Source: Helicobacter monodelphidis (GTDB lineage: Bacteria; Campylobacterota; Campylobacteria; Campylobacterales; Helicobacteraceae). Taken from it: a stretch of DNA of 59,214 bases. Each line of letters begins with the position of its first letter. Positions within the stretch are counted from its first letter, which is position 1. Below are positions 1 through 8,497 of the stretch, piece by piece. The notes below the pieces were generated by a model. It searched no databases. It had not been told where the DNA came from and was given only the letters and a program-made list of their open reading frames with translations. Made by a program: the position numbers and the translations under genes. The stretch covers positions 1 to 59,214 of the forward strand of contig NZ_NHYN01000012.1 of assembly GCF_003288845.1 (NCBI RefSeq), written 5' to 3'.

Positions 1-2
1 TA

Positions 3-1256
3 GATTTAGACTTAGATACGATGGGTGAAGAATTAAATCTTGATGAAGCAATGGATTTAGACACTGAAGAATCTGCTACTACATCGCCAGATTCCATAGA
101 ACAAGATACACTACTTGATGATTTAGGGTTAGAGACTGAAGCTAAGGCAGAGGCTAACGAAGCTGATTTAGATTTAGATTTAGATTTGGGCATTGATGAT
201 TCTTCAGAAGAAACAACAGAAACAAAGGAAGAACCAAATCTTGACTTAGAGGCTGATACCGATTTGGGTACTGATTTAGAATCCGATACTACTTCAGATG
301 ACCTAGATTTAGACTTAGATACGATGGGTGAAGAATTAAATCTTGATGAAGCAATGGATTTAGACACTGAAGAATCTGCTACTACATCGCCAGATTCCAT
401 AGAACAAGATACACTACTTGATGATTTAGGGTTAGAGACTGAAGCTAAGGCAGAGGCTAACGAAGCTGATTTAGATTTAGATTTAGATTTGGGCATTGAT
501 GATTCTTCAGAAGAAACAACAGAAACAAAGGAAGAACCAAATCTTGACTTAGAGGCTGATACCGATTTGGGTACTGATTTAGAATCCGATACTACTTCAG
601 ATGACCTAGATTTAGACTTAGATACGATGGGTGAAGAATTAAATCTTGATGAAGCAATGGATTTAGACACTGAAGAATCTGTTGATGAAATGGATACGGC
701 CACTACTGAAAGTATTCTAGATAGTCACGATATTGCTGAAGTTAAAAATCTACTTGAAGAACCTGAAGAAGTCCAAGATCCTTCAGATATTCAAGATTTG
801 CTAGATTCTGCCCCTAGTGCACAAGATTTAGATATTGATATTGAAGCTGCTGAAGCTGCCGCAACAGCTGCAACAGCTGCAAAAACCGCAACAACAAGTG
901 TTACAGAAGAAACTGATAACACTTTAGGTGAATTAAGCACACTCGATGAAGTAGAAGTCGGTGCAGCACTCGGAGAAACTATTCAAGAAACAAAAACAAC
1001 AAACAAGGATAATGCAGTGAATGAACAAACAAACGACAACATAGAAATTCCTATTGATGATGATTCCTTAATGTTAAATATTCCAGCTATGGAAGACAAA
1101 AAAGAATCTGAAACTCAAGCCCAAGCCATACCACCAGCGAATGCAACAACTCAAGCCCTAAATGCTATGCAGGGGCTGCCCATCTCTGCATTGAAACAGT
1201 TACTTGATGGAATGCAACTGACAATTTCTATTTCCTTTCCAGATAAGAAAAAATGA
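3..1256 (+). CDS. Acidic repeat protein, 3' part (poly-E-rich protein type)
   Basis: The reading frame is open at the window edge, so the true start lies upstream. The protein is very rich in Asp, Glu, Leu and Thr. It is built from a 101-residue unit beginning MGEELNLDEAMDLD: two complete copies (nt 21–323 and 324–626) and a third that diverges after about 18 residues. The non-repeated C-terminal half has an Ala/Thr-rich stretch and ends in a short conserved-looking segment (LPISALKQLLDGMQLTIS). The gene overlaps gmk by 4 bases (ATGA). In H. pylori an acidic 'poly E-rich' protein precedes gmk–tatA–argS, so I infer this is its positional counterpart. No enzymatic motif is visible and the molecular role cannot be read from the sequence. 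Confidence 0.75.
   Translation, partial: DLDLDTMGEELNLDEAMDLDTEESATTSPDSIEQDTLLDDLGLETEAKAEANEADLDLDLDLGIDDSSEETTETKEEPNLDLEADTDLGTDLESDTTSDDLDLDLDTMGEELNLDEAMDLDTEESATTSPDSIEQDTLLDDLGLETEAKAEANEADLDLDLDLGIDDSSEETTETKEEPNLDLEADTDLGTDLESDTTSDDLDLDLDTMGEELNLDEAMDLDTEESVDEMDTATTESILDSHDIAEVKNLLEEPEEVQDPSDIQDLLDSAPSAQDLDIDIEAAEAAATAATAAKTATTSVTEETDNTLGELSTLDEVEVGAALGETIQETKTTNKDNAVNEQTNDNIEIPIDDDSLMLNIPAMEDKKESETQAQAIPPANATTQALNAMQGLPISALKQLLDGMQLTISISFPDKKK
21..680 (+). repeat. 303-bp perfect tandem repeat inside the acidic protein gene
   Basis: Bases 21–323 and 324–626 appear identical, and a third copy is identical for about 54 bases before diverging near 680. The period of 303 is a multiple of three, so unit gain or loss keeps the frame. 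The bases just before 21 match the end of the unit, so more copies probably lie upstream. Identity at third codon positions points to recent duplication or ongoing homogenisation. Confidence 0.95.
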
Positions 1257-1876
1257 AACCTCGTTATAAAGGTGGCATTCTTGTCTTAAGCGGTCCTAGT
1301 GGTGCAGGAAAAAGCTCATTAATTAAAAGCCTTTTTAAGCATTTTAGCAATGTTTACTTTTCTGTTTCTTCAACCACAAGGCAACCGCGTATGGGTGAAA
1401 TTCATGGGCAACACTATTATTTTATCTCAAAAGAACAATTTGAATCAGATATTAAAGAGGGCAAATTCTTAGAATATGCCCGCGTACACGGCAATCTTTA
1501 TGGCACAACAAAGATACAAGTGCAAAGAGCATTAGAAGAAGGTAAAATTCTTCTTTTTGATATTGATGTGCAAGGACAGAAAGCCATCAAAAAAGAATAT
1601 GGCGACTACGCTACTTGCGTTTTTGTGACAACGCCCAATAAAAGTACATTACAAAAACGTCTTTACGAGCGAGGGAGCGATGAGGAAAATGTGATTCAAA
1701 AACGGCTAGAACACGCTAGCATGGAAATGGCGGAACTAAATTGCTTTGACTATATCCTTATTAATGATTGTTTTGAGGAAGCAGAAAGAAAAATCCTAAG
1801 CATTGCTGAAATTATCTTAAATCGTTGTATTTACTGCAATATTCAAAGCTTTATGCAAGATTGGAACACAAACTAA
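1253..1876 (+). CDS. gmk: Guanylate kinase
   Basis: This enzyme phosphorylates GMP to GDP with ATP in cytosolic nucleotide metabolism. The 207-residue length is normal for the family. A P-loop, GPSGAGKSS, lies at residues 14–22, and the GMP-binding segment SSTTRQPRMGE follows near residue 40. Downstream FDIDVQGQKAIK and the KRLYERG lid segment are also typical. The start overlaps the stop of the acidic protein gene in an ATGA, so the two are probably translationally coupled. tatA and argS follow on the same strand, the order I recall from H. pylori. Confidence 0.97.
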   Translation: MKPRYKGGILVLSGPSGAGKSSLIKSLFKHFSNVYFSVSSTTRQPRMGEIHGQHYYFISKEQFESDIKEGKFLEYARVHGNLYGTTKIQVQRALEEGKILLFDIDVQGQKAIKKEYGDYATCVFVTTPNKSTLQKRLYERGSDEENVIQKRLEHASMEMAELNCFDYILINDCFEEAERKILSIAEIILNRCIYCNIQSFMQDWNTN

Positions 1877-1927
1877 GAAAGCTAAAAGTATCTTAATAAT
1901 ATAATCCCCAAATAAAAAGGAGTAATA

Positions 1928-2284
1928 ATGGGACCAAGCGTTCAACAACTACTAATTATTCTTGCCATCGTTGTTTTAATCTTTGGTGCAAAGAAAATTC
2001 CAGAGCTTGCCAAGGGTTTGGGTTCAGGAATCAAGAATTTTAAAAAAGCCGTCAAGGACGATGAAGGAGAAGACGATCAGGCTAATCAATTAAACCAGCC
2101 CAGTCAACCTATTGCTATGCAAAATACACAGCCCGTGCAACCAATGCAAACCACACAGCAACCTATGCAACAACCTGCACAACCCATTCAGGCTAATCCG
2201 GCACAACCTATGCAACAACCTGCACAACAGCCCAATCAAACAATGAATGTTGCAGGAGAACCCACAGCAAATCCTAAACAATAG
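1928..2284 (+). CDS. tatA: Twin-arginine translocase subunit TatA with long Gln/Pro-rich tail
   Basis: TatA forms the oligomeric pore-like component of the Tat system, which exports folded, often cofactor-bearing proteins. It has the family's short N-terminal membrane helix (about residues 7–21), the [14 protein letters not shown] hinge and an amphipathic helix (about 27–43). After an acidic patch (DDEGEDD) it carries a tail of about 65 residues made almost only of Gln, Pro, Met, Ala and Asn in imperfect MQQPAQP-like repeats. At 118 residues it is longer than a typical TatA of 60–90. A good ribosome site (AAAAGGAG) precedes the ATG. It lies between gmk and argS. Confidence 0.93.
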   Translation: MGPSVQQLLIILAIVVLIFGAKKIPELAKGLGSGIKNFKKAVKDDEGEDDQANQLNQPSQPIAMQNTQPVQPMQTTQQPMQQPAQPIQANPAQPMQQPAQQPNQTMNVAGEPTANPKQ

Positions 2285-2293
2285 GGGAATAGT

Positions 2294-3940
2294 TTGCACA
2301 ATCAAGTTAAGCAACAAATTGCACAAGTACTTTCTTTGGATGCAGAGAAAATAATTTTGGAGCGTCCAAAAGACCAGAAATTTGGACATTATGCAACACC
2401 TATTTCCTTTGTTATTGCAAAAGAAAAAAAGCAGAATCCAAATATTATCGCAGAAGGTATCGTGCAGACATTGTTGGAATCACCCTTAAAGGATTCTATT
2501 TTTGCAAAGATTCAGGCTGTTGGCGGATTTATCAACTTCACTCTTTCAGCACAGTTTCTTTGTCAATTATGTGATTTGGCATTAGAATCGGGGGAGCATT
2601 TTGGTAAGCAACAAAAAGATAAAAAGATTCTTCTTGAATTTGTGAGTGCAAATCCTACAGGACCTTTACATATCGGTCATGCAAGAGGAGCAGTTTTGGG
2701 TGATAGCCTTGCTTCCTTAGGACGTCACTTGGGCTATCAAATCACAACTGAATATTATGTGAATGATGCGGGGAATCAGATTTTTCTTCTAGGCTTATCT
2801 GTTTATCTTGCAGTGCGAGAATCCTTAGGCTTGGATGTGGAATATCCAGAACAATTCTATCGCGGGGAATACATTTTAGAAATCGCAAAGAAGGCTTTGT
2901 GCGAGTTTGGAGAAGAGTTTTTTCATGCAGAATCCAATATTCCAATAATCTCTTCTTTTGCTAAGGATTTAATGTTGCAAGAGATTCAACAAAATCTTGC
3001 ACAAATTGGTATTACATTTGATTCGTATGTTAGCGAGAAAACTCTCTATACGCAATGGGATTCCATCAAAAGTAAACTACTTCAAAATGGTGGAATTTAT
3101 GAGCAAGATTCAAAAATTTGGATTAAGTCTGAATCTTTTGGCGATGAAAAGGACCGCGTTGTTGTGCGCGAAAGTGGTGAGCCAACCTATCTTGCGGGAG
3201 ATATTATTTATCACCACGACAAGTTTAATCGTCATTTTGAGCATTACATTAACATTTGGGGTGCAGACCATCACGGTTATATTACACGTGTCAAGGCGGC
3301 AATCTCTCTGCTAGGATTTGATTCTAGCAAACTTGAAGTTCTACTTTCACAAATGGTCACCTTGCTTAAGGGCGGAGAACCCTATAAAATGAGTAAAAGG
3401 GCTGGAAATTTTATTTTGATGAGTGATGTTATCTCTGAAGTAGGAGCTGATGTATTACGTTTCGTTTTTTTAAGCAAAAAGAATGATACACATTTAGAAT
3501 TTGATGTAGAGGATTTTAAAAGAGAGGATTCAAGCAACCCCATATACTATATTCATTATGCATACGCTAGGATACACACACTTTTTGAACGAAGCCAGAA
3601 AACGCAACAACAGATTAGGCAAACTTCTTTGGAAAAGCTTTTTTCTGATGAGACAATCAAAAAAGATGCACAAGATTTGCTTTTTTTAAGTTTGCAATTA
3701 TCACAGGTGATTGAAGATGCATTCACAAGTCGCAATCTTGTAAAAATGAGCGATTACCTCAAAAATCTTGCAAATGTCTTCCATCGTTTTTATACAGAGC
3801 ACAGAGTCATTCAAACACCACTTGAACTAGAATTACTCAAACTTTGTCAAATGGTTGCACTTTCCTTAAATGTAGGATTGGGGCTTTTAGGTATTCAGGC
3901 AAAAACAAGTTTATATAGGCAAGGGGCAGATAATGCTTAA
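2294..3940 (+). CDS. argS: Arginyl-tRNA synthetase
   Basis: This class I synthetase charges tRNA-Arg. The 548-residue protein carries the HIGH signature at residues 126–129 (GPLHIGHARGAVLGD) and a KMSKR signature near residue 365, with an N-terminal Add1-like domain and a C-terminal all-helical anticodon-binding (DALR) domain. The start is a TTG at 2294 with AGGGGAA just upstream; no ATG fits the N-terminal homology better. It follows tatA by 9 bases and overlaps pyrD by 8, so it is part of a tight plus-strand run. Confidence 0.97.
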   Translation: MHNQVKQQIAQVLSLDAEKIILERPKDQKFGHYATPISFVIAKEKKQNPNIIAEGIVQTLLESPLKDSIFAKIQAVGGFINFTLSAQFLCQLCDLALESGEHFGKQQKDKKILLEFVSANPTGPLHIGHARGAVLGDSLASLGRHLGYQITTEYYVNDAGNQIFLLGLSVYLAVRESLGLDVEYPEQFYRGEYILEIAKKALCEFGEEFFHAESNIPIISSFAKDLMLQEIQQNLAQIGITFDSYVSEKTLYTQWDSIKSKLLQNGGIYEQDSKIWIKSESFGDEKDRVVVRESGEPTYLAGDIIYHHDKFNRHFEHYINIWGADHHGYITRVKAAISLLGFDSSKLEVLLSQMVTLLKGGEPYKMSKRAGNFILMSDVISEVGADVLRFVFLSKKNDTHLEFDVEDFKREDSSNPIYYIHYAYARIHTLFERSQKTQQQIRQTSLEKLFSDETIKKDAQDLLFLSLQLSQVIEDAFTSRNLVKMSDYLKNLANVFHRFYTEHRVIQTPLELELLKLCQMVALSLNVGLGLLGIQAKTSLYRQGADNA

Positions 3941-4991
3941 CTATACATTTTGGCAGAATCTTCTTTTTAAACTTGATGCAGAAAAGGCACACGATTTAAC
4001 AATACGACTTGCAAAACTCTTAGGTTTTTGTCCTTTTAGCTTATCATTTCTAGCAAAAAAATATGCTTTTTTTGATTCAAGATTAGAGCTAAACATTGCC
4101 GGTTTACCTTTCAGTTCACCTGTGGGTTTAGCAGCAGGATTTGATAAAAACGGTGAAGCATTGGAGTTATTAACTAGTCTTGGTTTCTCTCATCTTGAAA
4201 TTGGCACAATTACCCCAAAACCTCAAGAAGGAAACCCGCATCCTCGATTATTCCGACTCAAAGAGGATAAGTCAATCCAAAACGCAATGGGTTTTAACAA
4301 TAAGGGGCAAGAAGTAATCGCTAAAAAACTAGATTCCTACACCCCTTTTATCGTCCCACTTGGGATTAACATCGGTAAGAATAAAACAACAGCGAATGAA
4401 CAGTCTTTAAATGATTACGAAAGTTTATTAAGGAAATTATCACCTTATGCCTCCTATATAACAATTAATCTTTCTTCACCCAACACGCCAAACCTCAGAG
4501 ATTTGCAGAATGAGGAATTTATTACGGAGCTTTTTTCACTTGCAAAAACTATCACACAAAAACCAATTTTTTTAAAAATTGCACCAGATATGAGCATTGA
4601 TACCGCATTAGAATTGACTGAAAAAGCGATTGCAGAGGGTGCAAGTGGGATTATTGCAACAAATACAACAACCGACTATAGCCTAAGCTCAAGTGCTAAG
4701 GATTTTGGTGGGATTAGCGGACAGCTTTTAAAGCAAAAAAGCTTTGAAATGCTTCAATCTTTAGGTAAGGCTTTTTATTCACAAACCATACTCATCAGCG
4801 TAGGTGGTATAGATTCTGCACAAGAAGCCTACAAACGCATTAAAAAAGGTGCTTCTTTAGTGCAAATTTATACTTCTCTCATTTACGAAGGACCTCGCCT
4901 TATTTATTCTATAAAAGAAGGTTTGGTTGAGTGTCTAGAGAAAGATGGATTCTCACATATCACAGAGGCAATAGGGGCGGATATTCAATGA
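3933..4991 (+). CDS. pyrD: Dihydroorotate dehydrogenase (quinone), class 2
   Basis: The enzyme oxidises dihydroorotate to orotate in pyrimidine synthesis and passes electrons to membrane quinone, here probably menaquinone. The 352-residue length and the N-terminal helical extension (YTFWQNLLFKLDAEKAHD) are class 2 features. FMN-site motifs AAGFDKNGEALE and NLSSPNTPNLRDLQ, with the catalytic Ser in the second, are intact, as are SVGGIDS and QIYTSLIYEGP near the C-terminus. It overlaps argS by 8 bases and the protease gene by 4. The pyrD–M16–dapA–SDR–pgsA order matches H. pylori HP1011–HP1016 as I remember it. Confidence 0.97.
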   Translation: MLNYTFWQNLLFKLDAEKAHDLTIRLAKLLGFCPFSLSFLAKKYAFFDSRLELNIAGLPFSSPVGLAAGFDKNGEALELLTSLGFSHLEIGTITPKPQEGNPHPRLFRLKEDKSIQNAMGFNNKGQEVIAKKLDSYTPFIVPLGINIGKNKTTANEQSLNDYESLLRKLSPYASYITINLSSPNTPNLRDLQNEEFITELFSLAKTITQKPIFLKIAPDMSIDTALELTEKAIAEGASGIIATNTTTDYSLSSSAKDFGGISGQLLKQKSFEMLQSLGKAFYSQTILISVGGIDSAQEAYKRIKKGASLVQIYTSLIYEGPRLIYSIKEGLVECLEKDGFSHITEAIGADIQ

Positions 4992-6283
4992 ATAAGGCTT
5001 TATTTATTTTATTATTCTTTACAGGAGTGCTTATGGCAAATGCGTTACCCAAGCATTATGAAAAAACTTTAGAAAATGGGCTAAAAGTTGTGGTAATTCC
5101 TCTTGAAAACCACTCAAATGTTATTGCAACAAATATTTTTTACCGTGTTGGCTCTCGTAATGAAATTATGGGAAAGAGCGGAATTGCACATATGCTTGAA
5201 CACCTCAATTTCAAATCTAGCAAAAATTTGAAAGCTGGTGAATTCGACCAAATTATTAAACGATTTGGAGGCACAACAAATGCATCAACTGGTTTGGACT
5301 ATACGCATTATTATATTAAAAGTTCGACTAAGAATCTTGATAAATCCTTAGAACTCTTTAGTGAATTAATGCAAAATTTAGCCCTGAAAGATGAAGAATT
5401 CCAGCCTGAGCGAAATGTTGTTGCTGAAGAAAGAAGATGGAGAACAGAAAACGACCCTTTCGGTTATCTTTATTTTCGCTTATTTAACACCGCATATACC
5501 TATCACCCTTACCATTGGACACCGATTGGTTTTATGGCAGACATAGAAAATTGGACAATTGAAGACATTCGTTCTTTTCATAAAATCTATTACCAACCTA
5601 AAAACGCAATTGTTGTTGTGAGTGGAGATATTCAACCTGAAATCGTTTTCCAAAGTGTGGAAAAACATTTTAATACTATTAAGAATCAAGCGGATTTACC
5701 AACGTTCTATCAAAAAGAACCGCCGCAAGATGGACCTAGACGTGCGATAGTTAAAAAGGAGAGTGAAGTTGAGATGGTTGCTATCGCGTTTAAAACCCCC
5801 CCCTTTAATCATAAAGACCAGCTTGCCCTAGATATGCTAAGTTTCATTTTAGGTAGCGGAAAAAGCTCCCAGCTCAACCGTAACATTGTAGAGAAAAATC
5901 GCCTTGCTTCTTCCATCTATGTGCGTAACATGGATACTATTGATGATGGTATTTTCTTTATCTTAGGTATTGCAAATCCAAATATTAATGCAAAAAAAGT
6001 AGAAACAGGGATTCTTGACCAAATTGAAAAATTACAAAGAGGCGACATTAGCGATAATGAAATTGCTAAGGTTAAAAAAAATCTACTTTCAAGCTTTGTG
6101 TACTCCATTGAAAGTAGTAGCTCTATTGCAAGCTTGTTTGGTAGCTACTATGCAAAGGGAGACATTACACCCTTGCTAGAGTTTGAAGAAAAACTACAAA
6201 AAATTACTAAGCAAGATATTATAGCGGTAGCGAATCGTTATTTTACAAAAAATGTTCGCACCACTTTGATTCTAAAAAAATAA
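4988..6283 (+). CDS. M16 family zinc peptidase (PqqE/processing-peptidase type), probably exported
   Basis: The 431-residue protein has an N-terminal hydrophobic signal (residues 1–16) and the inverted zinc motif HxxEH at 68–72 (HMLEH). The third zinc ligand fits Glu147, 75 residues after the motif, as in active M16 subunits. The C-terminal half is the inactive-type M16 domain. I chose the ATG at 4988, which overlaps the pyrD stop, because it gives the signal peptide; a longer frame from 4931 only reads pyrD out of frame. Codons near residue 270 contain a run of eight C (5796–5803), encoding the TPPF segment, where slippage would break the gene. The counterpart in H. pylori is annotated as protease PqqE. 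Confidence 0.92.
   Translation: MNKALFILLFFTGVLMANALPKHYEKTLENGLKVVVIPLENHSNVIATNIFYRVGSRNEIMGKSGIAHMLEHLNFKSSKNLKAGEFDQIIKRFGGTTNASTGLDYTHYYIKSSTKNLDKSLELFSELMQNLALKDEEFQPERNVVAEERRWRTENDPFGYLYFRLFNTAYTYHPYHWTPIGFMADIENWTIEDIRSFHKIYYQPKNAIVVVSGDIQPEIVFQSVEKHFNTIKNQADLPTFYQKEPPQDGPRRAIVKKESEVEMVAIAFKTPPFNHKDQLALDMLSFILGSGKSSQLNRNIVEKNRLASSIYVRNMDTIDDGIFFILGIANPNINAKKVETGILDQIEKLQRGDISDNEIAKVKKNLLSSFVYSIESSSSIASLFGSYYAKGDITPLLEFEEKLQKITKQDIIAVANRYFTKNVRTTLILKK
5796..5803 (+). repeat. C8 homopolymer inside the M16 peptidase gene
   Basis: There are eight consecutive C bases in the codons acc-ccc-ccc. The gene is in frame at this length. The tract is as long as the G8 tract that splits the specificity gene at 24479, so it could be a slippage site, although TPP at this position may be kept simply for protein function. 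Confidence 0.6.
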
Positions 6284-6292
6284 GGTTAGGGT

Positions 6293-7177
6293 ATGGCTGA
6301 AGTAATTGGCTCAATGAGTGCATTGATTACACCATTCTTGAATGGGAAAATTGATTTTGTTACCTACGAAAAACTTATTAGGAGGCAAATTCAATATGGA
6401 ATGGATGCTGTTGTTCCAGTTGGTACAACCGGAGAATCTGCAACACTCTCACATGACGAACATAAAGAATGTATTGAGGCTGCTGTGCAAATTTGTAAAA
6501 ATAGTGGCGTTAAGGTTTTAGCAGGAGCAGGGAGCAATTCTACAAAAGAAGCGATTGACTTAAGTCAATTTGCACAAAAAATGGGGGCTGATGCCATTCT
6601 TTCTGTTACACCTTATTACAATAAACCTTCGCAAGAAGGGCTTTTTGAGCACTATAAGGCTGTTGCACAAAGCGTGGATATTCCAGTTATGCTATATAAT
6701 GTGCCGGGTAGAACAGGCATTAGCATTGAAATAGAAACTATCACAAGGCTTGCAGAAATTAAAAATATCTACGCCATCAAAGAAGCAAGTGGTTCAATGG
6801 AAAGAACAATCTCTATTGCTACTTCAGTGCCAAATATTAAAATACTAAGTGGGGAAGATGCGATTAATTATCCTATTTTAGCCGCTGGCGGGGTAGGAGT
6901 TATTTCGGTTACAGGAAATTTACTTCCACGTCTTATTGCAAAATTAACAAAAAGTGCCATGAGTGGGGAAGATAAAGAAAGTCGACAAATTAACCAAACT
7001 CTTTATCCAATCAACCATACGCTTTTTGTGGAATCAAACCCTATCCCTATTAAAGCAGCGATGTTTATTGCTGGTTTAATACCAAGTTTAGAATATCGTT
7101 TGCCTTTACTAAAGCCTAACGAGGGCAATTATCGTTTAATTGAAAAAATCATCAAATTATATGAGGTGGAATTATGA
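6293..7177 (+). CDS. dapA: 4-hydroxy-tetrahydrodipicolinate synthase
   Basis: DapA condenses pyruvate with aspartate semialdehyde, the committed step to lysine and meso-diaminopimelate for peptidoglycan. The 294-residue protein has the [11 protein letters not shown] phosphate-binding loop, the YNVPGRTG tyrosine region and the Schiff-base Lys in AIKEASGS near residue 162. It starts 9 bases after the protease stop and overlaps the next gene by 4 bases (ATGA), so the genes are very likely co-transcribed. Confidence 0.97.
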   Translation: MAEVIGSMSALITPFLNGKIDFVTYEKLIRRQIQYGMDAVVPVGTTGESATLSHDEHKECIEAAVQICKNSGVKVLAGAGSNSTKEAIDLSQFAQKMGADAILSVTPYYNKPSQEGLFEHYKAVAQSVDIPVMLYNVPGRTGISIEIETITRLAEIKNIYAIKEASGSMERTISIATSVPNIKILSGEDAINYPILAAGGVGVISVTGNLLPRLIAKLTKSAMSGEDKESRQINQTLYPINHTLFVESNPIPIKAAMFIAGLIPSLEYRLPLLKPNEGNYRLIEKIIKLYEVEL

Positions 7178-7944
7178 AAGGAAAAACTTTAGTCATCAGC
7201 GGTGCGACACGAGGCATTGGAAAGGCAATCTTGTATCGGTTTGCACAAGGAGGAGTGAATGTTGCTTTTACTTACAACAAGAATGAGGAAGAGGCAAAAA
7301 AGATTAAAGATGATATAGAAAAAACTTACGGTGTTAAGGCATGTTATTATCCGCTGAATGTACTAGAACCCGAACAATATAAAGAGTTGTTTGTGCAAAT
7401 CGATGCTGATTTTGAACGCGTTGATTTTTTTGTCAGCAATGCAATTATTTATGGCAAAAGTGTTGTTGGTGGATTTGCCCCCTTTATGCGACTAAAACCT
7501 AAAGGATTAAATAATATCTATACGGCGACCGTTCTAGCCTTTGTTGTGGGAGCACAAGAAGCAGCAAAGCGTATGAAAGAAGTCGGTGGAGGAAGCATTA
7601 TTTCATTGAGTTCTACAGGAAATCTTGTTTATATGCCTAATTATGCAGGACATGGGAATTCCAAGAATGCCGTTGAAACAATGGTAAAGTACGCCGCGAC
7701 AGAGTTGGGAGAATGGGGAATTCGTGTCAATGCTGTGAGTGGAGGACCCATTGACACAGATGCCTTAAAAGCATTTCCAGATTATGCAGAAATTAAGGCT
7801 AAGGTTGAGGAGCAATCCCCATTAAATCGTATGGGAACACCTAAAGATATTGCAGGAGCCTGCTACTTCCTTTGCAATCCAGTTGAAAGTGCATGGCTAA
7901 CAGGACAAACTATTGTCATCGATGGAGGAACAAGCTTTCAGTGA
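7174..7944 (+). CDS. Short-chain dehydrogenase with FabL-like active site (enoyl-ACP reductase III type)
   Basis: This 256-residue SDR has the NAD(P)-binding motif GATRGIGKA near residue 10 and a Ser-Tyr-Lys active site. The usual YxxxK is absent: the residue four before the catalytic Lys is His (HGNSK), and the only suitable Tyr gives Y-x6-K (NYAGHGNSK). That spacing is the hallmark of FabL-type and other enoyl-ACP reductases rather than sugar or steroid SDRs. The H. pylori positional counterpart has been labelled 7-alpha-hydroxysteroid dehydrogenase. I infer enoyl-ACP reductase activity is at least as likely, and the next gene also concerns phospholipid synthesis. It overlaps dapA and pgsA by 4 bases each. 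Confidence 0.85.
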   Translation: MKGKTLVISGATRGIGKAILYRFAQGGVNVAFTYNKNEEEAKKIKDDIEKTYGVKACYYPLNVLEPEQYKELFVQIDADFERVDFFVSNAIIYGKSVVGGFAPFMRLKPKGLNNIYTATVLAFVVGAQEAAKRMKEVGGGSIISLSSTGNLVYMPNYAGHGNSKNAVETMVKYAATELGEWGIRVNAVSGGPIDTDALKAFPDYAEIKAKVEEQSPLNRMGTPKDIAGACYFLCNPVESAWLTGQTIVIDGGTSFQ

Positions 7945-8483
7945 GAAATATTCCTAATATTCTTACTTTTTCACGCATTGTTTTTTCTTTTTTATTATTG
8001 GGGGTTGTGCTCTATGGAGAATTTTTGCTTCCGCCACCCATTCACCCTAGCTGGAGGGATTATTTTGCCTGTTTGATTTTTATCCTAGCAAGCATAACAG
8101 ACTTTTTTGATGGTTTCATCGCAAGAGAACACCAAATCACCACAACTTTTGGTGAAGTATTCGACCCATTAGCTGATAAAATGCTAATCCTATCAGCATT
8201 TTTGGCTTTATTGATTCTAAAGAGGGCTGATGTGTGGGCAATTTTTCTTATTTTAAGTCGAGAATTTTTTATTACTGGGCTACGCGTTGTTGCAATTAGC
8301 AAAGGTATTAGTGTTGCTGCTTCTAATTTGGGTAAATACAAGACAACTTTGCAAATTGGGGCTATTGGCTTTTTATTAATGGAATATATGCAAATTGGCA
8401 CGGTTCTCCTATGGCTTGCCGTTTTGGTTACACTATATTCTGGCTATGACTACCTGAAGAGGTATTGGGGCTATACACAATAA
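7941..8483 (+). CDS. pgsA: CDP-diacylglycerol–glycerol-3-phosphate phosphatidyltransferase
   Basis: PgsA makes phosphatidylglycerophosphate at the inner membrane. The protein (180 residues from this start) carries the full CDP-alcohol phosphotransferase signature DGxxAR-x8-GxxxDxxxD at residues 57–79 and several membrane helices. I chose the GTG at 7941, which overlaps the SDR stop as GTGA and gives [13 protein letters not shown], the usual N-terminus of the family. A longer open frame starting at 7893 would only read through the SDR gene in another frame. Confidence 0.95.
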   Translation: MRNIPNILTFSRIVFSFLLLGVVLYGEFLLPPPIHPSWRDYFACLIFILASITDFFDGFIAREHQITTTFGEVFDPLADKMLILSAFLALLILKRADVWAIFLILSREFFITGLRVVAISKGISVAASNLGKYKTTLQIGAIGFLLMEYMQIGTVLLWLAVLVTLYSGYDYLKRYWGYTQ

Positions 8484-8497
8484 TCACAAGGATTAAT

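Noticed and set aside
2090-2389. Minus-strand frame of 99 codons opposite tatA/argS
   Set aside because: It is the antisense reading of the Gln/Pro repeat codons and has Leu/Cys-rich composition typical of such shadows.
7893-7940. Upstream extension of pgsA
   Set aside because: It reads the SDR gene in another frame; the GTG at 7941 gives the family N-terminus.
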